From contig CAYFQB010000009.1 in assembly GCA_964345225.1 (NCBI GenBank), positions 1 to 64,000 on the forward strand: DNA of 64,000 bases, written 5' to 3'. Shown here piece by piece: positions 18,623-26,516 of this stretch. The DNA is from CAYFQB01 sp964345225 (GTDB taxonomy: Bacteria > Nitrospirota > Thermodesulfovibrionia > Thermodesulfovibrionales > UBA6898). Every line of letters begins with the position of its first letter. Positions within the stretch are counted from its first letter, which is position 1. The translations under genes and the position numbers were made by a program. The notes beneath the pieces are model-generated. The model did not search any database and had not been told where the DNA came from. It worked only from the letters and a program-made list of their open reading frames with translations.

Positions 18623-19600
18623 TCACAGTAGTTCTTTAAATCTTACAAGATCAGAATACTTGTAGAGTGTTGACATTGCCCTGCTAATGGTCGATATTCC
18701 TGCTTCTTCAGCTGCAGCAATAGGATTCAACCCTCCTACTACAACTATTCCAACTTTATCTATTCCAACGGGCATTTCGAGGAGTTCCTGATTAGGATTA
18801 CCGATAGTTAGTATCCCTCTTATCCCCTCTTCCTTCAATTTGGTTTTTATTCCCCTTGCTTTTTCAACACATACTAGCGGAATTTCCCTGAAACTTGCAA
18901 GTATCTTTCCAGAATCATTTTTTACAGCTCTGCGGACGTCCGTCATGCTGCTTTTTATGAATATTTCAAGTGGATCAAGTGATGAGCCATCATAGCTTAT
19001 CAATGCAATGAACCTCGATGGTTCTCCTTCTTCTATCTGGAGAACCCCGCCAAATTTTGAATTTATAGGGATACCCGCTTTCAGGAGTATGCTGTTTATG
19101 GTGACACTGCAGACAGTACCGAAGCCAATATGACCCTCGGGGATCATGATTTCACCGATGTATTCCCCTCCATTTGCAACGGCAACCCTGTCACTCATAT
19201 TGAATTCAGATGCGAATACTCCCTTCATTATTTTCATTGCATCTCTGAAAGATTTTTCAGGGAAGAATGTCACATTGAGTATTACATTGCCTTTTTTGCT
19301 TGTAATGTCAAAATCGCTTAGAAAAGACAGGGCCTCTATCTTACTTATTACGAAACCGACTTTTTCAGAGACAAGAGCATTCGTCAGTTCCTCCCTGCCT
19401 TTCTGGGTAATTTTCCTGCCTTCTTTTCCATATACTTTTGTTAAACCTTTTTCATCGAGAATTCTGAGGTGATATCTTACAGTTCTCTCAGTCAAATCAA
19501 TCCCGTAGTGTGGAAGCTGCCGGGAGATTTCTTTTGAACCGATAATCTTATCAGGTTTTTTATCAAGGACCTTGAGTATTGAGATCATGGTTTTGTTCAT
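18623..19600 (-). CDS. nrpR: NrpR-type nitrogen transcriptional regulator
   Basis: 325 residues. A winged helix-turn-helix (about 5-75; LTERTVRYHLRILDEKGL) is followed by one NrpR regulatory domain (DUF128/PF01995, about 80-325; AGIPINSKFGGVLQIE and VGIVVVGGLNPIAAAEEAGI). In Methanococcus, NrpR represses nitrogen-assimilation genes and is released by 2-oxoglutarate. An SD (GGAGG) lies 10 bases before the ATG. glnB starts 10 bases after the stop and a glutamate synthase gene lies 130 bases upstream, which supports a nitrogen role. It has a single regulatory domain, whereas some archaeal proteins have two. Confidence 0.9.
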   Translation of the reverse strand: MNKTMISILKVLDKKPDKIIGSKEISRQLPHYGIDLTERTVRYHLRILDEKGLTKVYGKEGRKITQKGREELTNALVSEKVGFVISKIEALSFLSDFDITSKKGNVILNVTFFPEKSFRDAMKIMKGVFASEFNMSDRVAVANGGEYIGEIMIPEGHIGFGTVCSVTINSILLKAGIPINSKFGGVLQIEEGEPSRFIALISYDGSSLDPLEIFIKSSMTDVRRAVKNDSGKILASFREIPLVCVEKARGIKTKLKEEGIRGILTIGNPNQELLEMPVGIDKVGIVVVGGLNPIAAAEEAGISTISRAMSTLYKYSDLVRFKELL

Positions 19601-19635
19601 TACTTAAAAAACCTCCAACATAACCGGGAGCGGAT

Positions 19636-19647
19636 GGAAGCCGTTCC
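19636..19647. promoter_or_regulatory. Possible operator upstream of nrpR (GGAA-N4-TTCC)
   Basis: GGAAGCCGTTCC lies about 36 bases upstream of the nrpR ATG, inside a larger imperfect inverted repeat. Methanococcal NrpR binds GGAA-N6-TTCC; the spacing here is 4, so the link is weak. Confidence 0.25.
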
Positions 19648-19730
19648 CCGGGAAAAAAGTTTATATATTTTACCAGAAAGAATATTTTTTGCCTCTTTTT
19701 AAGCAGTTTCCCTTTTAGTGAACACGGTGT

Positions 19731-21326
19731 TCATTTGGCTTTTAGTATTTTCATCGCTTCTTTTCTGTAAGAATCCATCAGGTACGGGATGCCTGTAGCT
19801 TTGGCACATTCCTCGGTAAGCGACATCAGCTCATTCCTGGTAATAGATTCGATATTGAAGCAGCGAGCACCTGCCATCAACTGCTGTAGTCCTACCCTGA
19901 TTTTTTGTGAGTAGCTGTAAATTCCTATTGCGCCAAGCGGTATCTTTTTAATCTCTTTACTGCCAACGAGATTCTTCACCTCTTCATAACATGCAAAGAT
20001 TTCTTCTGCAGTGGAGCCATATTCACTAACGCTCCTTGGCAGATCATTATGCTTAATCCATTTTGCAATGTTTTTGCCCACCATGCCGGGAATCATCAAT
20101 GCACGCCCCATGCATACAGCCTTGGTATAAGGTGCACCCAGGGCTAAAGCTTTAAATATGCCGTCCTCACTGCTAAAGCCGCCGGCAAAGGCGATATCGG
20201 GAACACGCTCACCCATGTCAGATAATATCTTGCAGAATTCATATGTTGCTGCGTGCAAATAAAGTGATGGCATGCCCCATTCTTCCATCATACGCCAGGG
20301 GCTCATGCCGGTGCCTCCTGGAGCACCGTCGATCGTCAACAGATCAATCTTTGCTCTGGAACCCCATTTGATTGCCATTGCAAGCTCGCGCAAGCCATAT
20401 GCACCAGTCTTCAAAGTAATTCGCTTGAAGCCTAGTTTTCTCAGCCTGTTGACTTCAGCGTAAAAGTCTTTTTCATCGATAAAGCCGAGTCTGCTATGAC
20501 GTTCAAATTCTTTGATAGCCTTATCCTTGTGAGCTGCCTGTACAACAGGATCAGACGGGTCAGGAGTAACGATATAGCCGCGCTTTTGTAATTCAAGAGC
20601 GCGTTTGACAGAGTCAACCTTGATTTCTCCGCCAATGCATTTGGCTCCCTGTCCCCATTTCAATTCTATTGTATCAATTCCGTGTTTGTCGATGATGTAT
20701 TCAGCCACTCCAAGGCGTGTGTCCTCGACATTCATCTGTACCAGCATCTCACCATACCCCAGATGATAGTAACGATACGTTTCAATCCTGCGATCCATAT
20801 CCGGAGCTTTTGTAATCCTGTTTTTACTGTTCAATTCAAGTTCAGGGTCAATACCGCATACATTTTCACCACAGACAATTGTAACACCGGAAATCGCAGC
20901 TCCTATAGCAAAATGTTCCCAATTCTTGCGGGCAATTTCAGTAGATCCAAGTGCACCGGTAAAAATCGGCACTTTCATTTTTACTTTCTTTGTCCAGCCA
21001 TATTCGGTTTCAGTATCGACATTCGGGAACTTCGCAGTATCCGGGTCTCCTTTTTGTCCTTGGGGAAGACCTTTAGCCCCAAAGGCATAACCGTGGATGT
21101 TCAAATGGGAATAATCTATGGGATAGTTTTTGTCTCCCCCGGCAGTTATACTGCCGAACGGCCCCGGATAAAGTAACTCCCTGCCTCTGAAAGTGGCCTT
21201 GAAAATTTCACAATTTCCCCTGCAACCATCGAGACATCGTGTGCAAATTCCGCTCATCGGTGAGACATTTTTGGAACGGTTGTGAGTTCTGGTTGCTTCA
21301 TTGGCATTTGGCTGCTGCAAGTTCAT
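19731..21326 (-). CDS. FMN-binding glutamate synthase family protein (GltB central domain, stand-alone)
   Basis: 531 residues. An N-terminal Cys cluster (CTRCLDGCRGNC, about 28-39) may bind an Fe-S centre. A glutamate synthase FMN/Fe-S barrel (PF01645, about 120-500) follows, with LKWGQGAKCIGG, IDGAPGGTGMSP and FAGGFSSEDGIFKALALGA. It lacks the class II glutaminase domain and the GXGXG domain of bacterial GltB, as in archaeal-type enzymes. A strong SD (AAGGAGG) precedes the ATG. It shares strand and context with nrpR and glnB. Substrate not proven; it may need partner subunits such as those at 42-47 kb. Confidence 0.87.
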   Translation of the reverse strand: MNLQQPNANEATRTHNRSKNVSPMSGICTRCLDGCRGNCEIFKATFRGRELLYPGPFGSITAGGDKNYPIDYSHLNIHGYAFGAKGLPQGQKGDPDTAKFPNVDTETEYGWTKKVKMKVPIFTGALGSTEIARKNWEHFAIGAAISGVTIVCGENVCGIDPELELNSKNRITKAPDMDRRIETYRYYHLGYGEMLVQMNVEDTRLGVAEYIIDKHGIDTIELKWGQGAKCIGGEIKVDSVKRALELQKRGYIVTPDPSDPVVQAAHKDKAIKEFERHSRLGFIDEKDFYAEVNRLRKLGFKRITLKTGAYGLRELAMAIKWGSRAKIDLLTIDGAPGGTGMSPWRMMEEWGMPSLYLHAATYEFCKILSDMGERVPDIAFAGGFSSEDGIFKALALGAPYTKAVCMGRALMIPGMVGKNIAKWIKHNDLPRSVSEYGSTAEEIFACYEEVKNLVGSKEIKKIPLGAIGIYSYSQKIRVGLQQLMAGARCFNIESITRNELMSLTEECAKATGIPYLMDSYRKEAMKILKAK

Positions 21327-21484
21327 ATCTTTTACCTCCTTAAATATTTTTGTTTTTTACATATGAAAGTTTCTCTGTTATGCTGATTCCCTATGGGATT
21401 ACTTTCTCTTGTTCCCTACCTCCTCATGTTTAAGTGTTAATTAATCAATACACTAAAAAATAAGTATTTCTAATAGCAGAAGAC

Positions 21485-21507
21485 AAAAAAAATCCCGGAA
21501 GGATTTT
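21485..21507 (-). terminator. Rho-independent terminator of the KaiC/XRE/cupin gene
   Basis: On the minus strand AAAATCC, loop TTCCG, GGATTTT continue into a run of T, 22 bases after the stop at 21530. Confidence 0.8.
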
Positions 21508-21529
21508 CGGTGTCTTAATAAAATATTTA

Positions 21530-22798
21530 TCAAACATATATAACAAGTAGTTCCGCCTCCTCTTTTGTTTTGTTGATCCATAGTGAGGGAAGTGACTCCT
21601 TTAGATAGACTGAATCACCTGTTTTTAGTTTTTTTTGTCTGTTTTCAATCTTTACAGATACATCGCCCTTAATGACATGTATCAATTCTTCTTTTTTAAA
21701 ATTCAGAAAATGCTGATTTAACTCAGTGTCTGGATTGATTACAGTTAGATAGGCTGATGCCTTATCACCAGAGAAAATACTGAATATAGAATATCCTTGT
21801 TGTTTCTCATAAATGTTTTCCCTGACAGATTCAGCAGTTACAAGCCAGCTGGCATCGTTACGTTTTCTCTCTTTCTCCAGGAAATTTTTCGGATTTATTC
21901 CAAGTATCTCAGCAATCTGAAAAAAAGAATTCAGTGAAGGGCTAATCTGATTGTTTTCTAACTGTGATATGAAACTCGATGTCGTTCCGATTTTGTCCGC
22001 AAGCTCTTTTTGTGATATCCCGAGTCTTGTCCGTGAATCCCGTATTTCCCCTCCGATCTCAAATAACGGTTTTTTCCGTAAGGGGACAATGTGTATAATA
22101 TTGTCTTCTGTTTCGTAGGAATGTGGTTTGAATGCTTCTCTGCTTGACCTTCCATCGAGTTTCAGGGCTTTAAGAAATAACTTGTCATTTTTCTTGTAGA
22201 GTTCGATAACGACCTGTGTAATATGTCTCAGGTTTGATCTGAACTTCTGGCTGTGTGCCTCTTTTTCCAGTATCCAGTAGGCAACTGTACCGAGGTCATA
22301 GAGGCGGGGGCACATATATGTAAAGAACTTGTAAGTGTTGTTTTCATTGTCCCAGAGATCCTGCATCCCGGTCATGCTGTCAAATACATATCTTGCATTT
22401 GAATATGTTTTATCCTGAATAGAGTTTAGTGTTTCAGTAAAAGAGTTAATGTCTGACGGGCGATCTATCTTTATAACCCTGGGATATTCTGTTGACCTGC
22501 CATCATAGAATTTAAGAAATGCCCTGTCGTTCTTACCTTTACCAGAGGTAAAGGAGTCCAGTACTGTAAGTTTTTCAGGATTAGGCAGATTACCGAGCTG
22601 TTGAAGAATGCTTTGGGGAGATTTATTGAAACTGACATAGATTACGTCCATGTTTTCAATTAGAGACTGATTCATAAAATTTAGAATGAAGACCTCAATG
22701 GATGTGCCTGCCTCAATTTCCCAGACTACATTGTCCCCTATATAAGCTGAATCAATAAGGTTATCGAGGTCTTTTATGCCCGTTGAGATTTTTTCCAT
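21530..22798 (-). CDS. Fusion regulator: degenerate KaiC-like ATPase + XRE helix-turn-helix + cupin
   Basis: 422 residues. The N-terminus (about 1-240) follows the KaiC/RecA layout: ISTGIKDLDNLIDSAYIGDN, then the Walker-A position reads EAGTSIEVF without GK[ST], and ARYVFDSMTGM sits at Walker B. An XRE HTH lies at about 250-305 (GISQKELADKIGTTSSFISQ). A cupin domain fills about 345-422 (HFLNFKKEELIHVIKGDVSV). XRE-cupin regulators are common; the KaiC-like front end is unusual and appears unable to bind ATP in the normal way. A single-gene unit, with a possible -35/-10 upstream and a terminator. Ligand unknown. Confidence 0.82.
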   Translation of the reverse strand: MEKISTGIKDLDNLIDSAYIGDNVVWEIEAGTSIEVFILNFMNQSLIENMDVIYVSFNKSPQSILQQLGNLPNPEKLTVLDSFTSGKGKNDRAFLKFYDGRSTEYPRVIKIDRPSDINSFTETLNSIQDKTYSNARYVFDSMTGMQDLWDNENNTYKFFTYMCPRLYDLGTVAYWILEKEAHSQKFRSNLRHITQVVIELYKKNDKLFLKALKLDGRSSREAFKPHSYETEDNIIHIVPLRKKPLFEIGGEIRDSRTRLGISQKELADKIGTTSSFISQLENNQISPSLNSFFQIAEILGINPKNFLEKERKRNDASWLVTAESVRENIYEKQQGYSIFSIFSGDKASAYLTVINPDTELNQHFLNFKKEELIHVIKGDVSVKIENRQKKLKTGDSVYLKESLPSLWINKTKEEAELLVIYV

Positions 22799-22831
22799 GG
22801 CAATAGGTTACCGATTACCTAGTAAAGATAA

Positions 22832-22860
22832 ATTTAAACGATATCTTAAAATATTGTCAA
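22832..22860 (-). promoter_or_regulatory. Candidate promoter of the KaiC/XRE/cupin gene
   Basis: On the minus strand TTGACA (22860-22855), 17-base spacer, TTAAAT (22837-22832), about 34 bases upstream of the ATG. The -35 is perfect and the -10 matches four of six. Confidence 0.5.
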
Positions 22861-22874
22861 GAAGATATTTAAGG

Positions 22875-23596
22875 CGCCATGGGTTTAGTAAGCAGTAAGC
22901 CATTTATCAGGGAATCAGAGTATCAGGATATTAGGGTATCAGGAAAAAAAGTAGGAAGTAGGGAGTAGGCAGTAAAGCAAAAAGAAAATTGAAGATTTAG
23001 GAATTGAGGGATTTAGGGATTGAAAATTGAAAATTGCAGAATGCAGAAAAGAACGCTATGCGCCGAGCGCCATGCGCTATGCGAAAATAAACGGGCCACG
23101 TAACCGTGACCGTTAGACGTAACAGTTTAGTTTTCAAAAAGAGTAGGAAGTAAAAAAAAGAACGCTATGCGCCAAGCGAAAATTAGACGGGCCCAGTAAA
23201 GTAGAAAAACTTACTTGACAGGGCGGGCATCGTAACCGTAACCGAATTTCGAGAATTTTTATTAATTATAAATTGAGATTGACATCAGCAAGTTGAATAG
23301 TGTACCTAATACTATATACTATGTTAAATGCAGATTATTTTTGCATATCAAAATTTATTTATACAAATAATTGAGGAACTGATAAAGATTTTATCAGAAA
23401 GCTTTAAGAAGATTTTTATGTTTTTATAAATAAATTGTTTTAATATAAATATATAATTTCGTTATGCTTTTTTATAATCATATAATCATTTTTTTCTGTA
23501 AAAAATTTATTTGAAATGTGGTATGATTTAAGAAATTTAAAATTATTTCCCTTTAGCAATTTAATTATATATTATTGAAAGGTTAACCAAAAAATA
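22875..23596. repeat. Repeat block then AT-rich gap upstream of the LuxR-type gene
   Basis: 22885-23250 holds ATCAGGATATTAGGGTATCAGG words, AGTAGGAAGTAGGGAGTAGG heptamers, GCGCCGAGCGCCATGCGC words, one CGTAACCGTGACCGTTAGACG core (23099-23119) and a hairpin-forming insert (23190-23222). From 23270 to 23596 the DNA is unique and very AT-rich, with no gene seen; it probably contains the promoter for the gene at 23597. Confidence 0.85.
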
Positions 23597-24205
23597 ATGA
23601 AAATAAAAGTTTTATTTGCATTAGGAAATAGATTACTATCCCTTGCTCTCAGAGATTTATTAGTAAAGAGTAAATGTAAGCATATCATTGAAATACAACT
23701 TCCATCAGCAGAAAATTTTCATACTAGTTTGAATAATTATGATGTAATAATGACAGATTATCTTTCTATGTCCAGGATACCAAAAGAAAGCTTTAAAGAG
23801 TCCAAAATTGTAGTTATTGACAATGGCCTTGAGAAAGAGACAATAACCTCGCTATTCATAACAGAGAATATCTCAGGATTTATCGATGCTGATTCAGATG
23901 TTAATATGTTAATAAAAGCCATAGAAGTTGTGCATAACGGTGAAGTATGGATTAACAACATAACAATAAAGTCCCTGCTTGGCAACACCATATCCAAGAG
24001 TATTAAAGATACAATAAAGCTGACGGAACGGGAGTATGCAATAATCAGAATAGTAAAAGAAGGTTATAGAAATAAAGAAATTGCTTCTATGCTGTCCATA
24101 AGCGAGCAGACAGTAAAATCACATCTAAATCGTATCTTCAGGAAAATGAAAGTCTCAGGGCGGACAGAGTTGATAAGCAGAATTTCAAACCAGTCGAAAA
24201 TTTGA
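23597..24205 (+). CDS. LuxR/NarL-type regulator with degenerate receiver domain
   Basis: 202 residues. A receiver-like domain (about 1-115) has DVIMTDYL near the phospho-acceptor position but lacks the usual DD pair after strand 1 and the conserved Lys, so phosphorylation is doubtful. A LuxR-type HTH is at about 138-198 (LTEREYAIIRIVKEGYRNKE, SISEQTVKSHLNRIFRKM). It is related to the gene at 24772-25386 (aligned starts MKIKVLF / MIEVMISF). AT-rich and apparently monocistronic. Confidence 0.85.
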   Translation: MKIKVLFALGNRLLSLALRDLLVKSKCKHIIEIQLPSAENFHTSLNNYDVIMTDYLSMSRIPKESFKESKIVVIDNGLEKETITSLFITENISGFIDADSDVNMLIKAIEVVHNGEVWINNITIKSLLGNTISKSIKDTIKLTEREYAIIRIVKEGYRNKEIASMLSISEQTVKSHLNRIFRKMKVSGRTELISRISNQSKI

Positions 24206-24207
24206 TA

Positions 24208-24621
24208 TCAAATCACTCTAAGCCCGACATGTGACTTATCGCTTGTAACCTGTTTTGACCATACTACTTCTGCCTTAACTCTGGTATCAAGTTCCTCCAC
24301 TACCAATTCGAGTATATTACCTGAATCAAGGACTTCACCCTCGTAAAGAATCCGGACGCCTTTACTTGAAAGGTCTATGGTATGGCCATAGTAGATATTG
24401 TTCTTATATTTTAATGAGCTTGCATAACGCTCTTTAAGCCTGGGGATAGATCTTTTTTCCATTAATTTGCTATGTTCAAATCCGCAGAAGGGGCATTTGG
24501 AAAACCAAGTGATTTCACTCACATAGGAAACTCTCATACATTGAGGGCAAAGTCTCATTATTGAATTCAAGATGATTACCTTATTATTTTTCTTTTGCTC
24601 TAAAAGTAATGATTGATACAT
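24208..24621 (-). CDS. PilZ-domain protein with N-terminal zinc ribbon
   Basis: 137 residues from ATG 24621 (GAGGGG nine bases upstream). A CPQC...CPFC knuckle (about 25-47) precedes a PilZ domain (about 56-137) with RSIPRLKERY in the RxxxR region and TIDLSSKGVRI for the (D/N)xSxxG motif, so c-di-GMP binding is plausible. It converges on the LuxR-type gene at 23597 with a two-base gap. No c-di-GMP enzymes are in the window. Confidence 0.82.
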   Translation of the reverse strand: MYQSLLLEQKKNNKVIILNSIMRLCPQCMRVSYVSEITWFSKCPFCGFEHSKLMEKRSIPRLKERYASSLKYKNNIYYGHTIDLSSKGVRILYEGEVLDSGNILELVVEELDTRVKAEVVWSKQVTSDKSHVGLRVI

Positions 24622-24771
24622 TCTAATTATCCCCTCTCCCTTGAAATGACAGAATTAGGGTGAGGGTAAAATGAACATATAATATATCCTCCCCCCCTTT
24701 ATTCACTTTCCCATTGTGGAGAGGTGATGTGTGCAAGGTAAAAATTATCTATATCAATTTTTTGGTTATAT
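24622..24771. other. Short gap with CCCCTCTCCC / GGGTGAGGGT words
   Basis: Contains CCCCTCTCCCTTG, TTAGGGTGAGGGTAA and GTGGAGAGGTG, words resembling a short interspersed sequence I recall from other bacterial genomes. No gene seen. Confidence 0.4.
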
Positions 24772-25386
24772 CTAGTTTCTTGTGCCAATGCATTCGCTGA
24801 ATTGCATTGATAACATTGCCAGTTCCCATCTGGCATTAATACCGCATTTTCTTTTTAAATTGTCTATATGGAATTTAACAGTCCTTTCATTGATTTCAAG
24901 AACTTCTGATATCATCCTATCATCCATGCCTCTGCCAATCATGCAGAGTATTTCCTGCTCGCGGTCTGTAAGATTCCTTAGTTTCGCTAACTCTGTCAAA
25001 AATGAAATCAGATTTTTTGTGCTTTTTCTGTCTATCCACAACTGACTTTCACATACAGACCTGATAGCCTTTATCAGAAGTTTCTCGTCCGCATTTATTG
25101 TTAATAGACCCGAGATATTTTTAGTAATAAATGCATAATTGATATTCTCTTCGCCGCACCCTGTATCGAGTAAAAGGATTCTTGTACCCTCTGGAACATC
25201 GGATAGAAAATTAACGAGGACAAAAAAGTCAAGGATAACTATATGTGGTTGCTTCTCTTTTAGAGCATCAGGAAGGCTTGATGGATTACTGACGGAATGT
25301 ATACGCACGTTTTTCTCAGGTGCAAGAAGGCAGCTTATACCCTTTGAAATTAGATTGTTACTGAATGATATCATTACCTCAATCAT
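24772..25386 (-). CDS. LuxR/NarL-type regulator with degenerate receiver, paralogue
   Basis: About 204 residues. ATG 25386 is chosen because it aligns with the start of the paralogue at 23597; the frame stays open up to 25485. The receiver-like part has IVILDFFVL, keeping an Asp, but the Lys position reads LLTINADEK. The HTH (about 138-200) has LTDREQEILCMIGRGMDD and EINERTVKFHIDNLKRKCG. The two LuxR genes flank the PilZ gene, so duplication followed by divergence is likely. Confidence 0.82.
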   Translation of the reverse strand: MIEVMISFSNNLISKGISCLLAPEKNVRIHSVSNPSSLPDALKEKQPHIVILDFFVLVNFLSDVPEGTRILLLDTGCGEENINYAFITKNISGLLTINADEKLLIKAIRSVCESQLWIDRKSTKNLISFLTELAKLRNLTDREQEILCMIGRGMDDRMISEVLEINERTVKFHIDNLKRKCGINARWELAMLSMQFSECIGTRN

Positions 25387-25536
25387 CTGATAATTTATAA
25401 ACCGTTTTGTAAATAATGTCAAGACTACTAAAGTATTAAAACTAAATATTTGTATCTTATCACACCAATGAATGATTGTTTTCATACTAAATGATTAGAT
25501 AATATATACTAATTCTTTATAAATAGATAAAAAATT

Positions 25537-25556
25537 AGGGACACTTCCCTATTTTT
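25537..25556. repeat. REP half-element left of the RAYT gene
   Basis: AGGGACACTTCCCTATTTTT, one arm of the palindrome found complete at 26280, 38138 and 41988. The first 14 bases are themselves an inverted repeat (AGGGA / TCCCT). Confidence 0.85.
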
Positions 25557-25592
25557 CTTGACACCCTATCCTCCATAGAAATATAATTTTTC

Positions 25593-26261
25593 ATGCCCAG
25601 AATTGCAAGGATATGTGCAGTAGGTTATCCACATCATATAACTCAGCGTGGAAATAACAGAGAAACAGTCTTTTTTGATGATGATGACAGGTGGTTTTAC
25701 CTGAAAATCCTCAGCGAATACAGTCATAAATGGTTTTTTGAGATATGGGCTTATTGCCTTATGACAAATCATGTTCATATTCTCGTGGTACCTAAGAAAG
25801 AAGAATCTCTCGCCAGAGGGATAGGAATTACAAATTTAATATACACTCAATATATAAACCGCAAATACAAAAGGAGCGGCAGGCTCTGGCAGAATCGTTT
25901 TTTTTCCGCAGTAATAGATAAAGAATCATACCTTTGGGCAGTGACTCGATATATAGAAAGAAATCCTGTCAGGGCAAAGCATGTTGAAAAAGCCGAAGAT
26001 TATCTGTGGTCAAGCGCTAAATCACATGTTTCAGGAATGAAGGATAATATTATTTCTGGAGATGGCCGGATTGATAAAAGTGAATTAAATGCCTATCGGA
26101 AATATCTGAGACATGAAGATAAAAAGATAGAGGCAACTATAAGGAAGTCTACATCAACAGGAAGACCAATTGGTACTTCGGAGTTTATAAAAAGGCTAGG
26201 GGACATTCTCGAGCGTAATATTTTGCCCCAAAAAGTAGGAAGACCAAGAAATAAAAAATAA
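25593..26261 (+). CDS. REP-associated tyrosine transposase (RAYT, TnpA_REP / Y1 type)
   Basis: 222 residues, intact. The HUH motif is NHVHILVVP (about 60-68) and the likely nucleophilic tyrosine is in TRYIERNPVRA (about 116-126). The N-terminus PRIARICAVGYPHHITQRGN is typical of the family. RAYTs are single-copy domesticated Y1 transposases that move REP/BIME palindromes. This one is bracketed by a half palindrome (25537) and a full palindrome (26280); more full copies lie at 38.1, 42.0 and 50.7 kb. A decayed 5' copy is at 36.1 kb. Confidence 0.93.
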   Translation: MPRIARICAVGYPHHITQRGNNRETVFFDDDDRWFYLKILSEYSHKWFFEIWAYCLMTNHVHILVVPKKEESLARGIGITNLIYTQYINRKYKRSGRLWQNRFFSAVIDKESYLWAVTRYIERNPVRAKHVEKAEDYLWSSAKSHVSGMKDNIISGDGRIDKSELNAYRKYLRHEDKKIEATIRKSTSTGRPIGTSEFIKRLGDILERNILPQKVGRPRNKK

Positions 26262-26279
26262 TATAATTTAAGTACTTTC

Positions 26280-26323
26280 AGGGACACTTCCCTATTTTTT
26301 AAAAAAAATAGGGAAGTGTCCCT
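26280..26323. repeat. REP palindrome right of the RAYT gene
   Basis: AGGGACACTTCCCTATT and its complement AATAGGGAAGTGTCCCT flank an A/T spacer, giving a near-perfect 44-bp inverted repeat 18 bases after the RAYT stop. Confidence 0.93.
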
Positions 26324-26345
26324 CAAGCCTTGAAGCGGGGGAAAA

Positions 26346-26516
26346 TTACCTTACTAATTATAATTTACTAATTATAATTTGACGTTGACATATAGGCCTG
26401 TTTTTGATAGGTTTTAATCAAGAATATCTGGGGTTCAGAAAGTTCAAAAAAAGATATAATATCCTGATTTTTTAGACTTTTTTTAAAAAATACTTCAATT
26501 AAAGTTAAGGCGCTTA
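26346..26516. other. AT-rich gap with TTACTAATTATAATT direct repeat
   Basis: TACTAATTATAATT occurs twice in tandem near 26353-26381, followed by a TTGAC-rich stretch that may hold the promoter of the oxidoreductase gene. Nothing else recognised. Confidence 0.4.
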
